DNA of 64,000 nucleotides from Reichenbachiella agariperforans. Lineage in GTDB: Bacteria > Bacteroidota > Bacteroidia > Cytophagales > Cyclobacteriaceae. Under the pieces are notes generated by a model. That model saw only the letters and a program-made list of their open reading frames with translations, searched no databases and was not told where the DNA came from. The DNA lies in contig NZ_FRAA01000004.1 in NCBI RefSeq assembly GCF_900142205.1, positions 186,001 through 250,000 of the forward strand, in the 5' to 3' direction. This document shows, piece by piece, positions 46,817 to 54,300 of the stretch. How positions within the stretch are numbered: position 1 is the stretch's first letter; every line of letters starts with the position of its first letter. The position numbers and the translations under genes are program-made.

Positions 46817-46954
46817 CTATCTCCAAAACAAGAAAGCACATAGCACAACTACCTCTATGCCTATCACTCCGAGAAGAACCCGCCACACTAGCTTTCTACT
46901 AATTACACTTTTTTTATGTTTATGATCATAGATCACTTGATTCTCATGATTCAT
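46817..46954 (-). CDS. 45-residue single-span membrane peptide
   Basis: An ATG at 46954 opens a 45-codon frame ending at TAG (46817-46819), 12 bases after the stop of the propeller lipoprotein gene. The peptide starts with a histidine/lysine-rich, basic part (VIYDHKHKKSVISRK). One hydrophobic span follows (VLLGVIGIEVVVLCAFLFW) and a final arginine. The layout predicts an inner-membrane peptide with its N-terminus in the cytoplasm. Tight spacing in an otherwise empty spacer supports it being real. I know of no homologue. Confidence 0.5.
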   Translation of the reverse strand: MNHENQVIYDHKHKKSVISRKLVWRVLLGVIGIEVVVLCAFLFWR

Positions 46955-46966
46955 TATCCCTTACTT

Positions 46967-47923
46967 TTATTGCATTAAAACATTGGGCTCATGCGTACTG
47001 CATACAATACATAGACCTTGCCCCAAGGCAATATCCATGATCAGCTCTTCAGTTGCCCTTCCATCGACACCTCCACGGTAGATACTACCTGCATTGAGCT
47101 GGTTGAGCCAGTATAGCTCTCCAGACCGCTCATCGATCACTACAGCATAAGCATTGCTCACGCCATCTTCCTCGTCATACACGGTCTCCAGTTTCATGGC
47201 ACCATCCAGACTTCCTCTCAGTATGCGGTCAGCATAGGCCGCTCCAGGTAAGGCATTGTCCGTGATAAACAACTCTCCTGTCCCCTCACTGATAGCGATA
47301 CCATAGGGATTCAAAAAACCGCTCCCTCCGGCATAGATGAGCTCTGTGGTACTGTTTTCGGTTAACGAAACTCGCCACAACTCATTGTCTTCGTACTCGA
47401 CCCAATAGAGGTACCCTGCCGACACCTCTAGATCAACCCCCCATGGACCATTCAATCCATCACTCCTATCAAACAAAGTGTCTACTGGCCCCAGTCCATT
47501 GGCTGGTGCAGACAAGATCAACTGATCATAGGGCTGTGTCCAGTACAGTCGCTCTGTATCCATGACCAGTTCTACAGGGCCATAGCTCCTGAGCGGTGCA
47601 GTATAGAGCACCTCTGGGTTGCCACTACCGTCCCAGGCTCCACGGAGTATCTGACGGGTAGAAAAATCAGTCCAATAGAGCATCTGATTGGGCTCATCCA
47701 CGACCAGGGCAGTCGGTGTGTCCAGCCCCTTGAGGCTGCCATACACCACCTCAGTCTGGAGCAAGACATCGTCTTGATATACAGCTCTGAGAATCTGGTG
47801 ATCTGCCATACTCGTCCAGTAGAGATAGGTATAGTAAACCGCCACCTCTGGGAGATCCTCTTCCGAACAGGATGATATCGCGAAAATAAAAAGTATGGAA
47901 AGTAAAAAAATATTATGTTTCAT
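46967..47923 (-). CDS. lipoprotein with YWTD-type beta-propeller
   Basis: This 318-residue protein has a lipoprotein signal (ILFIFAISSCSEED). Repeats of the LDL-receptor YWTD type follow, such as LYWTSMADHQILRA, LYWTDFSTRQILRG, LYWTQPYDQLI, LYWVEYEDNELWRV and LYWLNQLNAGSIYRG. Six such blades would form a closed propeller. No catalytic motif is visible, so it probably binds a ligand at the cell surface. The repeat type is shared with the C-terminal parts of the two tandem genes at 49-52 kb. A 44-bp palindrome lies between it and the preceding gene. Confidence 0.82.
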   Translation of the reverse strand: MKHNIFLLSILFIFAISSCSEEDLPEVAVYYTYLYWTSMADHQILRAVYQDDVLLQTEVVYGSLKGLDTPTALVVDEPNQMLYWTDFSTRQILRGAWDGSGNPEVLYTAPLRSYGPVELVMDTERLYWTQPYDQLILSAPANGLGPVDTLFDRSDGLNGPWGVDLEVSAGYLYWVEYEDNELWRVSLTENSTTELIYAGGSGFLNPYGIAISEGTGELFITDNALPGAAYADRILRGSLDGAMKLETVYDEEDGVSNAYAVVIDERSGELYWLNQLNAGSIYRGGVDGRATEELIMDIALGQGLCIVCSTHEPNVLMQ

Positions 47924-48089
47924 GGATTCAAATCCTGTTGACTAATGTAGTAGTCATCTATTTTGTTTGTCAGCATCCATTGTTATGGCTGTATTATTTT
48001 TTACCAGTCATCTCAAGATACAAAGCGATCTACCACGCTATCCGAACTACTATGTCCTACCGCAGTGACGTGTGTCCCTATGACAGAGC

Positions 48090-48133
48090 TGCGGATACTA
48101 CCTACCCATACGTATGGGTAGGTAGTATCCGCA
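48090..48133. repeat. 44-bp perfect palindrome
   Basis: The 22-base half TGCGGATACTACCTACCCAT plus AC is followed with no spacer by its exact reverse complement, centred between 48111 and 48112. It lies 14 bases after the stop of the HU/Ig-like gene and about 170 bases before the next gene. As RNA it gives a stem of about 20 bp. No U-run follows on either strand, so it is not a standard terminator. Confidence 0.95.
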
Positions 48134-48147
48134 TGTATGAGCATGCA

Positions 48148-48849
48148 TCACCCCACGGTGAACACGACCCCTGTGATCCCTGTACGCAAAGTCTTGGTTT
48201 TATATGCCGTATTTCGGATCTCTATGCGATAGTCTCCTGCCTCCAGCGTAGGCGCCATCAGACTTAGTGTCTGGGGTTGATTGATCCGGATACGCTCGGC
48301 TTTGATCTCTGTCCCACCTGACTGACTGACGAAAAACACGCCTTCTTCCTCTGTGTTGTCATGGATCTTGAGATACTCTCCTTTGATCTCCAATGCCTGA
48401 CCTGAGGTGATTTGTTTGTTTTCGGTATCACTGCCCCAGTCGTATACACTCTCGATCTCTGGTGATCGATCATCCGCTTTGATGTACTGTAGTGTGACAT
48501 CTAACCCTCGACTGAGCATCTGCTGCTTCAGCGAAGTGATCACATTGAGACTGTGACGTGCGGTATCGAACCGGTCATCTATGGTGACGAACACCCCTCC
48601 GATGCTAAAACGGACACTGATGTACTCATCCGCATAGCCTTCCCCTTCGCCGATCCAGTCTGCTATCTGACTCCAGTAGGCATCTATGACGGCATTGGAT
48701 TCGGTGGGTTTCAGAATGGACCCTGACCCTGTCATCGCTAGGATCATTTCTTCACGTGTATGTATAGTGACCGCATGGGGCACACCGACATAGTCATCTG
48801 GTATGTCCTTGGTGATCTTGTTTTCTCTCAGAGTATATTGTAGTGACAT
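48148..48849 (-). CDS. HU-like DNA-binding domain plus Ig-like domain protein (DUF4469 type)
   Basis: This 233-residue protein has no signal peptide. Residues 1-125 fit the Bacteroidota HU-related domain seen in longer proteins (YTLRENKITKDIPDDYVGV at the start, then SNAVIDAYWSQIADWIGEG and VRFSIGGVFVTIDD). Residues 135-233 look like the Ig-like domain that accompanies it, called DUF4469 (SGQALEIKGEYLKIHD, ending TGITGVVFTVG). Such proteins are believed to be nucleoid-associated. Finding one inside a run of surface lipoprotein genes is odd. It is preceded by a terminator-like hairpin (48882-48915). Confidence 0.75.
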   Translation of the reverse strand: MSLQYTLRENKITKDIPDDYVGVPHAVTIHTREEMILAMTGSGSILKPTESNAVIDAYWSQIADWIGEGEGYADEYISVRFSIGGVFVTIDDRFDTARHSLNVITSLKQQMLSRGLDVTLQYIKADDRSPEIESVYDWGSDTENKQITSGQALEIKGEYLKIHDNTEEEGVFFVSQSGGTEIKAERIRINQPQTLSLMAPTLEAGDYRIEIRNTAYKTKTLRTGITGVVFTVG

Positions 48850-48881
48850 AGTCTTGTTGTTTTTTAGTATATGAGATAGTG

Positions 48882-48915
48882 AAAAACCACCAAGACCTAA
48901 AAAAATCCTTAGTGG
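48882..48915 (-). terminator. terminator-like hairpin before the HU/Ig-like gene
   Basis: On minus, CCACTAAG and CTTGGTGG pair over 8 bp with one G-U pair around a 13-base loop. Five T residues follow. It could separate the propeller gene from the HU/Ig-like gene. Confidence 0.55.
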
Positions 48916-48930
48916 TATGATAGAATTAAT

Positions 48931-48959
48931 ACCTGACAGGTTTTGAAAACCCGTCAGGT
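48931..48959. repeat. REP-like inverted repeat, family 1, copy 1
   Basis: ACCTGAC-A-GGTTTT-G-AAAACC-C-GTCAGGT is a 29-base hairpin with a single A-C mismatch. Identical copies are at 50679 and 52466. It lies between tandem genes and is followed by a second hairpin (48977-48998). Confidence 0.9.
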
Positions 48960-48976
48960 ATGGACTAAAAAAGGAA

Positions 48977-48998
48977 GCGTGTACCCATCAGTACACGC
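48977..48998 (-). terminator. terminator of the first tandem propeller gene
   Basis: GCGTGTAC and GTACACGC form a perfect 8-bp stem around a 6-base loop, followed on minus by TTCCTTTTTTT. It is 22 bases after the stop of the gene starting at 50600. Confidence 0.85.
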
Positions 48999-49019
48999 CT
49001 ATACAAAATAGAATATAAC

Positions 49020-50600
49020 TTACTCTGGCAGCACTTCGCCGATTTCTAGGTCGAAGAAAGATCCATTTAAAAATCCATCAAAAAGAACCTCTACAGTTTC
49101 ACCATCCAGAGTAGAGCGCATCACCTCACTGTCTGATTCACCTTCTGTGACTTGTGTATTCATCCAAAACACATATCCATTTTCCAGATCAATCTCCATA
49201 TCATAAGGTGATTTGACATAGTCTCCTGAGGAAACAATGGCTTCCAAATCTCCACTACCGTCTAGGTTACCTACTAGGATTTCACTAGTACCTCCAAAAC
49301 TTACCCCATTGTTAGAAACATAGACTTTTTCGTTATCTGAATCAATAGCAATGCCTGTAGGATAGTACAAACCATCCGCATCATCGAATAATACGACTGC
49401 ATCAGTAGAACCATCGATACTTCCAGCCATAATTCTAAAATAGAATGTATCCGTCCAGTAGATTTTATCCTCAGAGATGCTCAACTTGATTGACTCAACC
49501 CCAAACTGATCAGTAGTAACTTCATAGATCACTTCTTCCTCTGCGGAACCATCCATAGGTATTTTGTTGATATAGGCTGTTCCATAATCAGAAGAAAATG
49601 CACAGAAGTAAAGCATCTGATTCTCTGTATCCAAAGCAACATCGTAGAAAATATAATTATCAGGAGCTAACACAGTCTCTATTGTCCCATTGCCATCTAC
49701 AGAGGCACGGTATATACCATCCCCCGACCAGTACACATATCCACCTACAGCATCTACAGCTATACCAAAAGCACTACGTGCTTCAGGATGATCTACTGTA
49801 GGGTAAATATTAGTAATAGTAGCACCTGTTTCATTGATCACTCCCTTGTGTATCCCGTCGATAGTTGGCCAGTAGACCGTCTTTACATCTACAGGTATTT
49901 TGTTGATCGTATAGCTCAGGGTCATGTCTGCCGTAGCTCCCTCTCTGCTGACACTTACTTGCACTTCTCCCTCGGTCATGCCCTCTGGCACAGCCGTCGT
50001 GATGGTCGTAGCAGTCACCGCAGACACAGTAGCTATTGTCTCGCCAAATTTCACCTCGATCACGTCGATGCTCTCTCCGAAATTCTGTCCTGTGATCACT
50101 ACCGCTGATCCAGGGAAGCCATTGGTAGGACTCAGACTGGTCAACACTGGATTACCTATAGATGTATCTACTACGAAATCCATGGACGACTCCAGCTCTT
50201 CGCCATTGGCCATCACGATGATGTGACCATCCTGCGCCTTGGCTGGCACCTCTACTACGAGACTAGTCGCTGTACCCTTTATGAGCGTGGCTGTTTCATA
50301 TATTTTGGTCGCTTCACCTCCAGTAAGATCATCCCCTGCGTAGAACTTCACTTCGTTTTGGCTATAGTCGGGATTAAATCCTGTCCCTGTGATGGTCACT
50401 TGCTCCCCGATACGTGCCTTGGCTGGATCTATGGCTGTGATGGTGAGTTCTCCTCCTCCAGGCACTTCTCCACCCTCATCCTCTTTGCAACTACTGATCA
50501 GGGTGACCATTGTGATCAAAACTGCCAACATCGTGGCAGTGACTTTCCCGGTATAATTTTTCATCGTTCTAGTATATGTACTCTTATTGTTCGATTTCAT
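49020..50600 (-). CDS. IPT/TIG and propeller domain lipoprotein, tandem copy 1
   Basis: This 526-residue protein has a lipoprotein signal ending LISSC. Two IPT/TIG domains follow (LTITAIDPAKARIGEQVTIT and PVLTSLSPTNGFPGSAVVIT at their starts). Its C-terminal half holds YWTD/NHL-like repeats (YVYWSGDGIYRAS, KIYWTDTFYFRIMAGS, YVFWMN). It is probably a surface binding protein. The ATG at 50600 is used because the longer reading starts with a TTG inside an inverted repeat. A second ATG at 50564 gives an equally good signal peptide. It is a paralogue of the next upstream gene, nearly identical through the first IPT domain. Confidence 0.85.
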   Translation of the reverse strand: MKSNNKSTYTRTMKNYTGKVTATMLAVLITMVTLISSCKEDEGGEVPGGGELTITAIDPAKARIGEQVTITGTGFNPDYSQNEVKFYAGDDLTGGEATKIYETATLIKGTATSLVVEVPAKAQDGHIIVMANGEELESSMDFVVDTSIGNPVLTSLSPTNGFPGSAVVITGQNFGESIDVIEVKFGETIATVSAVTATTITTAVPEGMTEGEVQVSVSREGATADMTLSYTINKIPVDVKTVYWPTIDGIHKGVINETGATITNIYPTVDHPEARSAFGIAVDAVGGYVYWSGDGIYRASVDGNGTIETVLAPDNYIFYDVALDTENQMLYFCAFSSDYGTAYINKIPMDGSAEEEVIYEVTTDQFGVESIKLSISEDKIYWTDTFYFRIMAGSIDGSTDAVVLFDDADGLYYPTGIAIDSDNEKVYVSNNGVSFGGTSEILVGNLDGSGDLEAIVSSGDYVKSPYDMEIDLENGYVFWMNTQVTEGESDSEVMRSTLDGETVEVLFDGFLNGSFFDLEIGEVLPE

Positions 50601-50620
50601 TTTGAATTCTTTATGAATTA

Positions 50621-50655
50621 AACCCTCCAAGGGGTTCAGAACCCCTTGGAGGGTT
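50621..50655. repeat. REP-like inverted repeat, family 2, copy 1
   Basis: AACCCTCCAAGGGGTT and AACCCCTTGGAGGGTT are perfect 16-bp arms with a CAG loop. It lies just upstream of the minus-strand gene starting at 50600. The same element is at 52408-52442. Confidence 0.93.
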
Positions 50656-50678
50656 ATTGGATATTAAGCTTAAATGAT

Positions 50679-50707
50679 ACCTGACAGGTTTTGAAAACCC
50701 GTCAGGT
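50679..50707. repeat. REP-like inverted repeat, family 1, copy 2
   Basis: This is an exact copy of the 29-base element at 48931, lying between the two tandem genes and 22 bases from the family 2 element. Confidence 0.9.
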
Positions 50708-50724
50708 ATGGACTAAAAAAGTAA

Positions 50725-50746
50725 GCGTGTACCCATCAGTACACGC
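50725..50746 (-). terminator. terminator of the second tandem propeller gene
   Basis: The same GCGTGTAC/GTACACGC stem as at 48977, followed on minus by TTACTTTTTT, 21 bases after the stop of the gene starting at 52387. Confidence 0.83.
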
Positions 50747-50767
50747 CTATACAAAATAGAATATGAC

Positions 50768-52387
50768 TTACTCTGGCAGTACTTCGCCGATCTCTAGGTC
50801 GAAGTAATTGGCAAAATTGAAATCATCAAATAAAACTTCCACAATCTCACCGTCCAAACTGGCACGGTTCAATTCTGTTTCTCCCATTTCATTTTCATTC
50901 GTTACATTTAACCAAAATACAAACCCATTCTCAGTATCGATTTCCATATCAGAAGGAGCGCGAACATTGTCACCAGGACCTACTAATGTTTCTAAATCAC
51001 CTTCTCCATTTAAATTACCAACGTAAATTGTACTCTCAAGCCCAGAACTAAGTCCGTTATCAGCAATAAACAACTTGCTACTTTCTCTATCAAAAGTAAT
51101 TCCTGATGGCCCCACCAATCCATCTGTCGCATCAAATAATACTTTTGCTTCCACTGTTCCATCTAGACTGCCTTCCCATACTCCTAAAGTTTTTCCTCGA
51201 TCCGTCCAGTACAATTTATTGTTAGCGACATATAGTTTAGGTGAAACTGGGCTAGGCCCCTCATGTTGATTACTACTTGGGTTGAAATCTCTATCAAATA
51301 CATATAGCGTATCCAATGACTGTGTACCATCGAGACTCCCTTTTATAATATAACTATTGGTAGTTAGTACCGGCTTAAAGCTATCTCTGGCTGTAAAGTA
51401 AACTGACTCAGAAACTTTGTCTATGGCAATATCTCCCGTAGAACTAATACCCTCATACAACAACTCCACTGGTCCTTCTCCATTGATAGGAGCCTTGAAA
51501 ATATTGCTTTGGTCTGAAAAATAAATTTGCCCACCATCAACATCAACCTCTATACCATTCGCACTACCAAAATTTTCATCTGCGTCAGCATATAACCTAA
51601 TGATGATAACACCAGATTCACTAATTATACCACGGTAAATACCATCAGTTGCTGTCCAATAAGCTGTTTTCACATCTACGGGTATTTTGTTCACCGTATA
51701 GCTCAGGGTTTTGTCTGCTGCTGTCCCCTCTCTGCTCACATTTACTTGCACTTCTCCCTCGGTCATGCCCTCTGGCACAGCGGTCGTGATAGTCGTATTG
51801 GTCACTTCGGATATGGTAGCTACTACTTCGTCAAATTTCACCTCGATCGCCTCAACACTTTCACCAAAGTTTTCTCCTGTGATCACTACTTCAGCTCCAG
51901 GGTAGCCATTGGTCGGACTCAGGCTAGTCAATACGGGATTACCTATGGATGTATCTACTACGAAATCCATGGACGACTCCAGCTCTTCACCATTGGCCAT
52001 CACGATGATGTGACCATCCTGCGCCTTGGCGGGCACCTCTACTACGAGACTAGTCGCTGTACCCTTTATGAGCGTGGCTGTTTCATATATTTTGGTCGCT
52101 TCACCTCCAGTAAGATCATCCCCTGCGTAGAACTTCACTTCGTTTTGGCTATAGTCGGGATTAAATCCTGTCCCTGTGATGGTCACTTGCTCCCCGATAC
52201 GTGCCTTGGCTGGATCTATGGCTGTGATGGTGAGCTCTCCTCCTCCAGGCACTTCTCCACCCTCATCCTCTTTGCAACTACTGATCAGTGTGACCATTGT
52301 GATCAAAACTGCCAGCATCGTGGCAGTGACTATCCCGGTATAATTTTTCATCGTTCTAGTATATGTACTCTTATTGTTCGATTTCAT
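50768..52387 (-). CDS. IPT/TIG and propeller domain lipoprotein, tandem copy 2
   Basis: This 539-residue protein is the paralogue of the gene at 49020. It shares the signal peptide and first IPT domain almost residue for residue, with one K-to-I change in the signal region. The second IPT domain is moderately changed (PTNGYPGAEVVITGENFGES), and the propeller half is largely different (QIYFSDQSNIFKAP, KLYWTDRGKTLGVWEGS, FVFWLN). The C-terminal FDLEIGEVLPE is identical. The pattern suggests that export and attachment parts are kept uniform while the ligand-binding half diverges. The ATG at 52387 is chosen for the same reason as in copy 1. Confidence 0.85.
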   Translation of the reverse strand: MKSNNKSTYTRTMKNYTGIVTATMLAVLITMVTLISSCKEDEGGEVPGGGELTITAIDPAKARIGEQVTITGTGFNPDYSQNEVKFYAGDDLTGGEATKIYETATLIKGTATSLVVEVPAKAQDGHIIVMANGEELESSMDFVVDTSIGNPVLTSLSPTNGYPGAEVVITGENFGESVEAIEVKFDEVVATISEVTNTTITTAVPEGMTEGEVQVNVSREGTAADKTLSYTVNKIPVDVKTAYWTATDGIYRGIISESGVIIIRLYADADENFGSANGIEVDVDGGQIYFSDQSNIFKAPINGEGPVELLYEGISSTGDIAIDKVSESVYFTARDSFKPVLTTNSYIIKGSLDGTQSLDTLYVFDRDFNPSSNQHEGPSPVSPKLYVANNKLYWTDRGKTLGVWEGSLDGTVEAKVLFDATDGLVGPSGITFDRESSKLFIADNGLSSGLESTIYVGNLNGEGDLETLVGPGDNVRAPSDMEIDTENGFVFWLNVTNENEMGETELNRASLDGEIVEVLFDDFNFANYFDLEIGEVLPE

Positions 52388-52407
52388 TTTGAATTCTTTA
52401 TGAATTA

Positions 52408-52442
52408 AACCCTCCAAGGGGTTCAGAACCCCTTGGAGGGTT
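52408..52442. repeat. REP-like inverted repeat, family 2, copy 2
   Basis: This is an exact second copy of the 35-base AACCCTCCAAGGGGTT hairpin at 50621, directly upstream of the second tandem gene. Confidence 0.93.
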
Positions 52443-52465
52443 ATTGGATATTAAGCTTAAATGAT

Positions 52466-52494
52466 ACCTGACAGGTTTTGAAAACCCGTCAGGT
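52466..52494. repeat. REP-like inverted repeat, family 1, copy 3
   Basis: This third copy of the 29-base element is not followed by another cassette. It lies about 135 bases downstream of the beta-helix lipoprotein gene, at the edge of the tandem array. Confidence 0.88.
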
Positions 52495-52630
52495 TTAGTG
52501 GTAAAAAGAAACCCTGCTCCCATGCGAATGACACACCAGTGCTCTGGCATATTGCAAATAACCTTTGCGGGGTAGCGCTAGTATGGCATAGACTAAGCTG
52601 CCGAATCTCTCTCTGAATCAGAAAATCAAA

Positions 52631-54067
52631 TTAAAACTGCTCCCAACCTAAGTCCCAGTTGGTACCCTCTATTGCATCGCCATCTTTACCAAAGGCTCCA
52701 CGGAAGTCGACAGAAACGCAACCAGAAAGTAAATTGTGAGAGAAATCTGAAGGCTTTTCTGTGTCAGGAACAAAGTTGGGAGCTGTCAAATTCCAAGCTG
52801 ACGCACTCAACCCGGTAAGATCCGTAAGGGAAGTACCAGCTCCAGTGTTAGTAGCATTGCTTGATTCATTGTGATAGTTTGCAATAAAGGCAAAATCAAA
52901 AATACCTACATTGGTCCCCTGCGCATTGAATGGGCTAAATGTAGGGTATACCAAAGTCACGCCTTCCACACTTACCACATCATCCGTAGTACTGTTATCG
53001 TCATTATCAAAATCAGCTATAGTTTCTAATTCCAACTGATAGTTAGGGTAACCCGTGATAATAGAGTTGAACAAGTTCAACTCACTGCCATCCCTGATCA
53101 ATACACCAGAGTTGTATGCAACGTTCACAGCACTACTAGAATTAGGCCCAATTGGTCCTATCACAGTGAAGTTAGAGAAAGTAGCATCAGTGAAGCTACA
53201 CCCTGAAGCATCATCATTGTCTCCATTAGATTCAAATCCACCTGTAGGCAAAGAAGAAAACACACTAGGATCTCTCAAAGAAACCCCAAACTGGATGTGT
53301 CCACTGTAGCCCTGATCTGTATCGAAATCATCGTCCTTATTGAAAGAAGCGATCAAGTAGCTCGCATTGACCGTACCTCCGAAGAACTCGAAACCGTCAT
53401 CCAATCCATGTGTCACTTGTACGTGATCGATAGTCGTACCGCTACCAACACCACCTAGTGTCAAACCGTTGATCTCATCACCATCTACCAATACGTTACC
53501 CGCATACTCGATACGTACATACTGTAGTGTACCAGAGTTGTCTGCATCGTTGGCTCCACCATAGCCATTGTCACCAGAGGCAGAAGTAGGAATTCCCTCG
53601 ATTGCTGTCGTACCGTCGAAACAAACAGGAGCTTTACCTAAAATGATCACTCCACCCCAGTCTCCTGAAGCAGGCGTAGTTTCATTAGAAGTAAATACGA
53701 TCGGAGCGGTAGAAGTACCTGTTGCTTCGATTTTTCCACCACGCTCGATTACCAAAGTACCTGGAGGTGTTCCTGTTGCTGGATTGCCAGACAAAGTACC
53801 TGTTTCTCCTTTGATCAAAGTACCTGACTCTATGGTCAAAGTCACTCCACTAGGTACACGGACAAATTCGTCTAGGATATATACAGTGTCTCTGTCGAGT
53901 GTTCTGTTACTTAAAACACCACTTAATGTCACCTGAGGTGCAGCAGCAGCCGACCCTTTAAAATCTGGCTGAGGTGAATCTAACAATTGATCTTGGCAAG
54001 AAGTAGTAGCAACTGCTACCAACACTCCCAAACCTAATACTAGCTGATTAAATTTAAATGTTTTCAT
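52631..54067 (-). CDS. surface lipoprotein with parallel beta-helix-type repeats
   Basis: This 478-residue protein has a lipoprotein signal (LVAVATTSCQDQ). The mature part contains the segments seen in TonB-receptor-linked surface proteins of the phylum. These are TLTIESGTLIKGETGT, PGTLVIERGGKIEATGT, GDWGGVIILGKAP, SGTLQYVRIEYAG, GLTLGGVGSGTTIDHVQVTHG and DDGFEFFGGTVNASYLIA. Repeating short beta-strands with G and N turns suggest a right-handed helix. It follows the TonB receptor gene on the same strand, across a structured spacer of 233 bases. It probably captures or holds the receptor's substrate; the substrate is unknown. Confidence 0.82.
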   Translation of the reverse strand: MKTFKFNQLVLGLGVLVAVATTSCQDQLLDSPQPDFKGSAAAAPQVTLSGVLSNRTLDRDTVYILDEFVRVPSGVTLTIESGTLIKGETGTLSGNPATGTPPGTLVIERGGKIEATGTSTAPIVFTSNETTPASGDWGGVIILGKAPVCFDGTTAIEGIPTSASGDNGYGGANDADNSGTLQYVRIEYAGNVLVDGDEINGLTLGGVGSGTTIDHVQVTHGLDDGFEFFGGTVNASYLIASFNKDDDFDTDQGYSGHIQFGVSLRDPSVFSSLPTGGFESNGDNDDASGCSFTDATFSNFTVIGPIGPNSSSAVNVAYNSGVLIRDGSELNLFNSIITGYPNYQLELETIADFDNDDNSTTDDVVSVEGVTLVYPTFSPFNAQGTNVGIFDFAFIANYHNESSNATNTGAGTSLTDLTGLSASAWNLTAPNFVPDTEKPSDFSHNLLSGCVSVDFRGAFGKDGDAIEGTNWDLGWEQF

Positions 54068-54123
54068 TATTGAAAATGGTTATTTACTTTTGTCTTTACG
54101 TTTTAATTATTCCCACTGGCTCT

Positions 54124-54176
54124 CAGTCGGTGGGCGACTGGTCTCACTACTGCCCTCGGCGGTGTGAGGCTTTTTT
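54124..54176. repeat. cluster of stem-loops between receptor and lipoprotein genes
   Basis: CAGTCG-GTGGG-CGACTG (54124-54140) is followed by CTCAC...GTGAG (54143-54168), which has an inner GCC/GGC stem. A T6 run follows on plus (54171-54176). On minus the stems would lie in the leader of the lipoprotein gene. Confidence 0.55.
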
Positions 54177-54257
54177 GTTTCTCTACTTCTCTACAGTCAT
54201 GGTATTCTCTCTCATTTAAGGTTTTATATGATTTTAGTATTGATCCTTAGTCTGACT

Positions 54258-54290
54258 AACTTTTCCAAAGTTTGAGACTTTGGAAAAGTT
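54258..54290. repeat. 14-bp inverted repeat after the TonB receptor gene
   Basis: AACTTTTCCAAAGT and ACTTTGGAAAAGTT are perfect arms around TTGAG. It lies 10 bases after the receptor stop on minus. There is no U-run. Similar palindromes recur in Bacteroidota genomes, recalled from general experience. Confidence 0.85.
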
Positions 54291-54300
54291 CAACATTGCA

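Larger units (their letters stand above)
48931..52465. repeat. tandem duplication of a propeller-lipoprotein cassette
   Basis: Two head-to-tail units, 48931-50678 and 50679-52465, each contain, in plus-strand order, a 29-base inverted repeat, a terminator hairpin, one minus-strand CDS and a 35-base inverted repeat. Flanking sequences and the 5' third of the genes are almost identical, while the middle and 3' parts of the genes differ widely and the last codons match again. Unit lengths are 1748 and 1787 bases. Confidence 0.9.

Noticed and set aside
47938-48267. Plus-strand ORF covering the 44-bp palindrome
   Set aside because: It starts in a spacer but runs into the antisense of the HU/Ig-like gene, and its peptide has no recognisable feature.
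50601-50630. TTG start (MEGLIHKEF) for the tandem lipoproteins
   Set aside because: The TTG lies inside a perfect inverted repeat and the added residues spoil the signal peptide; the ATG 30 bases later is better.
48931-52494. Tandem repeats as an assembly artefact
   Set aside because: The two units differ in length and in most of their propeller coding sequence, so a simple assembly duplication does not explain them.
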